This document shows, one piece after another, positions 43,211 through 46,315 of a stretch of 46,315 bases of DNA. Under the pieces are notes generated by a model. The model saw only the letters and a program-made list of their open reading frames with translations, had not been told where the DNA came from and searched no databases. The first letter of the stretch is position 1, and every line of letters starts with the position of its first letter. The stretch is from an uncultured Nitrospira sp. (GTDB lineage Bacteria; Nitrospirota; Nitrospiria; Nitrospirales; Nitrospiraceae): assembly GCA_902500995.1 (NCBI GenBank), contig CABVSR010000026.1:10762-57076 (forward strand), read 5' to 3'. A program made the position numbers and the translations under genes.

Positions 43211-43966
43211 TCACTGGCATTCGGTGATGGTCAATTCTTCAAGCGGATGCGCCCACGCGGCATGATCGTTGACGACCCACGTGAACGGCGCAGCCCCTAC
43301 GGCGCCGGGGTATTTGCATTGCCCCGGATGATCGGCCAAATGGTCGCGGCTTTGTTCGGAAAAGCGATAGACGGGATCGCCCTCCAGATCGTCGGATTGC
43401 GTCATGATGGACGTGCCATCCCCGTCGCTGTGGTGCAGATTGAAGGCATGGCCGATTTCATGGGCCGTCGTGCGCAGATATTCGGGCCCGCCGCTCTGAA
43501 TGGTGTTCATGCGGTAAAAAATGGCAAACGCCGACCTCGTATGCCCCTGCCACATCTTGCCCAGGATGAATTCCGGAATGCAGGCATCGAGCACTTCGCC
43601 ATAGTGGTTCACGACCACGCCGTAGAGATGATACGTGTTGCAGAATGCGAAGGGGCAGGCGGAAGCGGGAAACAATGACAGGTGCCGATGGTTATTTTCT
43701 AAGGCCGACAATTCGGCATCGCTGATGCAATCGTCCTGGGCGATGTTGAGCGGCTGGATTCCTGTCTCATCTTCCTCCACGGTCAACGACACGCCCGCAT
43801 CGTCGAAGATCGATTCCAGCGTCACCGGTTGGCCGTTGACCGTATGCTGCGGGGGAAAGGCCGTCCCCGTCATGCGGTCGAATTCCAACGAGACGCAGGA
43901 GACCAGCAAGAGCGACAAGATCGGCAGAGCAATTGAGGCCGGGAACCGACGCGTGGAGGAGAACAT
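43211..43966 (-). CDS. Metzincin-type zinc metalloprotease lipoprotein
   Basis: Protein of 251 aa, ATG 43966 with GGGAGGG upstream. The signal ends LLLVSC (Cys24), so it is lipid-anchored. The zinc site is HEIGHAFNLHH: His169, Glu170, His173 and His179, matching the metzincin HExxHxxGxxH except that the Gly is Asn176; a Met-turn (TSIMTQ, Met188) follows at the expected distance. The six or more Cys residues in the mature part may form disulfides. A periplasmic or surface peptidase is inferred. Expressed with the secreted protein at 42195-43196. Confidence 0.85.
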   Translation of the reverse strand: MFSSTRRFPASIALPILSLLLVSCVSLEFDRMTGTAFPPQHTVNGQPVTLESIFDDAGVSLTVEEDETGIQPLNIAQDDCISDAELSALENNHRHLSLFPASACPFAFCNTYHLYGVVVNHYGEVLDACIPEFILGKMWQGHTRSAFAIFYRMNTIQSGGPEYLRTTAHEIGHAFNLHHSDGDGTSIMTQSDDLEGDPVYRFSEQSRDHLADHPGQCKYPGAVGAAPFTWVVNDHAAWAHPLEELTITECQ

Positions 43967-44278
43967 GGAACCCTCCCGACGATCAGCGAGCGCCGCGACG
44001 ACAATCTCCCGGAGGTTGAACGGCGTCTCGGCGGCGCGATCAGGACTGTTTCGTCAGGCTACCTGTTGCTGATCCCGCGATCAACGGTCTTGGTCGGACA
44101 GGCAGCCTCACACCACAGCCTTGCAATGGCCGGGCCCTGCGCATTCTGCGCTGAATGCATGGGAATTACGCATTGGTCTTCGCAGGAATCGCCTACGTAG
44201 TGGTATCGGATAGGATACAATCTGTATCCGATGCCATACCGCTAGGGCACGAACGATTGGAGCGCGCAGGAAAAGGCT
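43967..44278. other. 312-bp gap without a gene
   Basis: Between two minus-strand genes. GGATACA-ATC-TGTATCC at 44213-44229 is a 7-bp perfect inverted repeat in a longer imperfect palindrome (TGGTATCGGATAG to CCGATGCCATACC), lying 247 nt before the metzincin start and just after the end of the upstream gene; a possible operator. Otherwise nothing. Confidence 0.45.
44213..44229. promoter_or_regulatory. Palindrome, possible operator
   Basis: GGATACA, three-base spacer ATC, TGTATCC, embedded in a broader imperfect palindrome of about 37 bp. Typical dimensions of a dimeric repressor site. No partner gene is evident. Confidence 0.35.
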
Positions 44279-44575
44279 CTACCGGCCGTCAGGAATCTGC
44301 AACTTGATGGAGAGGGCGGTACGATCGTCGGTGATCTGCGCCACGATCTTATCGCCGGTTTTGAGTCGTCCGCCCACCACACCCTCGATTTTCGTCTCCG
44401 GCGTCACCTTCAGCCGTTCTTCGTGACCGGAGAATTCCTTGACGATCAGTTCGCCCTCTTCCCAATACAAGACATCGGCTTTGATCACCATCGCCGCGGT
44501 GGTCTGGGTGTTGTCAGCGGCTGCAGCAGGAATGATTGCGGAAAAGATGAGGTACACTGCGAGAAGAAGTGCCAT
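44279..44575 (-). CDS. Small secreted protein, unknown
   Basis: 98 aa from ATG 44575 with GGGAGGAT upstream; an adjacent GTG directly before it is an alternative start. After a signal peptide (cleaved near PAAA-ADN) the ~75-residue mature part is a single beta module: KADVLYWEEGELIVKEFSGHEERLKVTPETKIEGVVGGRLKTGDKIVAQ and a final DRTALSIKLQIP strand. This looks like an OB or small-barrel (DUF5666-like) fold often found singly in Nitrospira envelope proteins. Function unknown. Confidence 0.72.
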   Translation of the reverse strand: MALLLAVYLIFSAIIPAAAADNTQTTAAMVIKADVLYWEEGELIVKEFSGHEERLKVTPETKIEGVVGGRLKTGDKIVAQITDDRTALSIKLQIPDGR

Positions 44576-44699
44576 CACGGATCCTCCCGATTTTTTTCTT
44601 AGCCTACCGTTGCCGGCAGGCACTGTCAATCGATGTTCACACCTCACGCGACCGAGCAGACATCCGTCCCACTTCTCCTGCGAGCTGAAAGAACTTGTC

Positions 44700-45707
44700 T
44701 TATGGCGGCTTGATCTCGCCTTGTACCGGCTGCTTCCGAAGAGCCACCTGAATCATCACCTCCCGGATCAACAATTCCAGTTCACGGTTCATGAGCACGA
44801 TCGTCGCGCGCAGCATGTCCAACATCTGGCCACGGACCACCAGATCGCTGCTCCGATAGGTGCCCCCGTCTGCAAACAGGAGCTGGATCCGCCGACGCTC
44901 TTCCTCGGAACCAGCCGCGCCGAGGCGCCCCTCCTGCCTCCAACCGTTGATCAGTTCCTGGCGGAAGGTCAGCTGCTTTTCGCCCTGTTCGTTGATCGGC
45001 CGGTTGAGAAATTCCCACACGGACGGCGGAATGTATTGCGCCTTCGTCGGTTCGGCCCAGACTTCGCGCAAGACATTGTCGGGATGTTCGAAGTGCTGTT
45101 CGCTTTCCTGATAGAGCGCCGAAATACCAAGCGTCGCGGCGGCGGTTCCGCCGATGATAGCCGCAATGCCCTCGCCGATCGATTCAGCGAGACTGAGCCC
45201 TCCGCTCGCGACGGCAGCCGCTCCACCGATGATCACCGCCCAGAGGGTCTGTTGCTTGATACGCGCCTGCTCGGAATTCTTGAGTCGATCTGCCACCTGA
45301 TACGTCCGCTCGATCTCGCAACTGACGTGGGCCGCGGTGCTGGACACGGCGATCATCGCCAAGAGCACACGGCCCAGGATCTCTTGCCGTAACGCCAGGA
45401 GCTTGATCTGTCGCGAAGCATCCAAGAGGGGGAGTTCCTCGGTCAGCTCCATCTGATTGAGGAGGGGCAGCACGTCGATGGCATGGGCGGTTTGAATGGA
45501 GCGCCAGGAGAACGACGTGGGCAATCGATCTCGTGCGACACGAACCAGCGGGTCTTCCTCCGCCTGGTCAATGACATCGAGGGCCACTCGTCTGAGCTGC
45601 TGATCCACCTCGGCGGGCGCGCAGCGGCGCTCGTTGGTCGCCGTCGTCCGTTGTTCCGATAACCCGGTCGTCAGCGCGCACCCATTGCAAACCAGGGCGA
45701 GGGCCAT
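44700..45707 (-). CDS. Hypothetical protein, probably lipoprotein
   Basis: 335 aa. The start ATG 45707 gives only MALALVCNGC before a possible lipobox Cys, a signal that is too short; the frame continues upstream as a hydrophobic stretch (PSCWFI) but contains no standard start there, so either a non-canonical start is used or the start is lost. The body is mostly helical, with two hydrophobic segments: LGRVLLAMIAVSSTAAHV (about 112-129) and LWAVIIGGAAAVASGGLSLAESIGEGIAAIIGGTAAATLGISAL (about 158-202). The Cys-rich hydrophobic N-terminus and glycine-zipper-like middle suggest a membrane-inserted protein. Not recognised. Confidence 0.6.
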   Translation of the reverse strand: MALALVCNGCALTTGLSEQRTTATNERRCAPAEVDQQLRRVALDVIDQAEEDPLVRVARDRLPTSFSWRSIQTAHAIDVLPLLNQMELTEELPLLDASRQIKLLALRQEILGRVLLAMIAVSSTAAHVSCEIERTYQVADRLKNSEQARIKQQTLWAVIIGGAAAVASGGLSLAESIGEGIAAIIGGTAAATLGISALYQESEQHFEHPDNVLREVWAEPTKAQYIPPSVWEFLNRPINEQGEKQLTFRQELINGWRQEGRLGAAGSEEERRRIQLLFADGGTYRSSDLVVRGQMLDMLRATIVLMNRELELLIREVMIQVALRKQPVQGEIKPP

Positions 45708-45993
45708 GATAAACCAGCACGACGGCGTGGCATATCGACATCTCGAGCGTGATTCACTTCGAGACTGTCGAGAACGGAAGACTATTTCGATAAATGCCTC
45801 CTATCGCACGAATCAGGGATCGACGCCGTAACCAATCTTGTCCGAGAGCGTTCCTGGGGCTCACGGGTGCATTGTATGGTGCTTCCCCACCCTCGTCCAT
45901 GGCATCATCGGCCTTCGCCACCCACTTTCCCTGCGCGAGGCGGTTCCTCCAACTTCCTCTTCATTCTTTTGAGGGAGTAGCCTCCCCGACCTT

Positions 45994-46078
45994 CACTGCG
46001 CGCATGGGCCGAGCACATTTCAATACCACCACCCTTCAGGGGCGGCCTGGGTGACTCCCCAACTGCCCGCGTCCAACG
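45994..46078 (+). repeat. Compound intergenic repeat, unit 3 (partial)
   Basis: Module A truncated at 45994-46019 (CACTGCGCGCATGGGCCGAG followed by CACATT; the GATCGTGCG end is lost) and module B at 46061-46078 (AACTGCCCGCGTCCAACG), then AGGGCTTTCTGAAGCCGCAC. Confidence 0.65.
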
Positions 46079-46162
46079 AGGGCTTTCTGAAGCCGCACGT
46101 TAATCTCATGCTCCCCCCACTTTTACTCATAGCCCACCAAGGGGTGGCGTGGCTCCGTTCCT

Positions 46163-46300
46163 GACTGCGCACGTCGAACGAGGCCCTTCCCAGGGCGCGC
46201 GTCAAAATCTAATGCTCCCTCCAATTACCCCTTCATTCTTCTTGGGAGTAGCCGCCTCGACTTCACTGCGCGCATGGGCCGAGCACATTCTGATCGTGCG
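46163..46300 (+). repeat. Compound intergenic repeat, unit 4
   Basis: Module B-like 46163-46180 (GACTGCGCACGTCGAACG) followed by AGGCCCTTCCCAGGGCGCGC, then module A at 46264-46300, full 37-nt length ending TGATCGTGCG. Here B precedes A, unlike units 1-2. The window ends 15 nt later, so the array may continue. Confidence 0.65.
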
Positions 46301-46315
46301 CGGTCTGCGAGCAAG

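Larger units (their letters stand above)
45708..46315. other. 608-bp terminal gap with repeats
   Basis: From the last gene to the window edge no coding signal was found. It holds two module A and two module B copies of the compound intergenic repeat and C-rich tracts, like 23.6-24.0 kb. A gene could start just outside the right edge. Confidence 0.55.

Overview
The window is a high-GC (about 60% by eye), densely coded chromosomal segment of a Gram-negative bacterium. Secreted lipoproteins with clear lipoboxes, C-terminal-Phe outer-membrane barrels, a di-haem periplasmic cytochrome c and several recurring short intergenic repeat families fit genus Nitrospira (Nitrospirota) best. That assignment is inference from recollection of family resemblance, not from a search. 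No rRNA, tRNA, CRISPR array, transposase or phage gene was seen.

Layout. 1-7.2 kb: envelope genes (a partial glycosidase-like lipoprotein running off the left edge, an SDR enzyme, two unknown lipoproteins, a DUF481 barrel, a BON lipoprotein) and a BaiN/HI0933-type flavoprotein. 7.2-16.5 kb: a giant AsmA-like protein, a nitrilase-superfamily hydrolase, a second BaiN-like flavoprotein overlapped by an RBBP9/YdeN hydrolase, a Na+/H+ antiporter followed by a GNAT, and an aldo/keto reductase. 16.6-22.1 kb: a small unknown protein, an SDR-like protein without the catalytic Tyr/Lys, and a minus-strand run VF530 - MscS channel - YciH - AlkC-like repair protein. 22.2-24.0 kb: an AT-richer HNH nuclease with an SRA-like N-terminus, a secreted helical repeat protein, and a block of direct repeats. 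24.0-32.9 kb: release factor 3, a 56-aa Cys-rich protein, a degenerate AAA protein, an SF2 helicase, an MFS carrier, a DEAD-box RNA helicase and inorganic pyrophosphatase. 33-37.7 kb: a possible structured RNA, a barrel protein, a di-haem cytochrome c, small unknown genes, a gluconokinase with an extra N-terminal domain, and a GIY-YIG protein. 37.7-46.3 kb: a second degenerate AAA protein, a TPR protein, Tet-like MFS and AEC transporters, a 42-aa membrane protein, a metzincin-type lipoprotein with a secreted partner, two small secreted proteins, and a repeat block at the right edge.

Most genes are housekeeping or envelope functions in one- to three-gene units. The least ordinary content is: (i) two paralogous AAA proteins that have lost Walker A and carry basic tails, one directly downstream of an SF2 helicase; (ii) the SRA-like/HNH gene, a candidate modification-dependent nuclease; (iii) three families of short intergenic repeats, two of them MITE-like with terminal inverted repeats; (iv) a structured intergenic segment at about 33.13-33.31 kb with a possible pseudoknot; (v) the gluconokinase fusion and the metzincin pair. 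Several genes are absent from a simple long-ORF view and were read directly: the edge-truncated gene at 1-949, the 56-aa gene at 26042-26212 and the 42-aa gene at 42040-42168.
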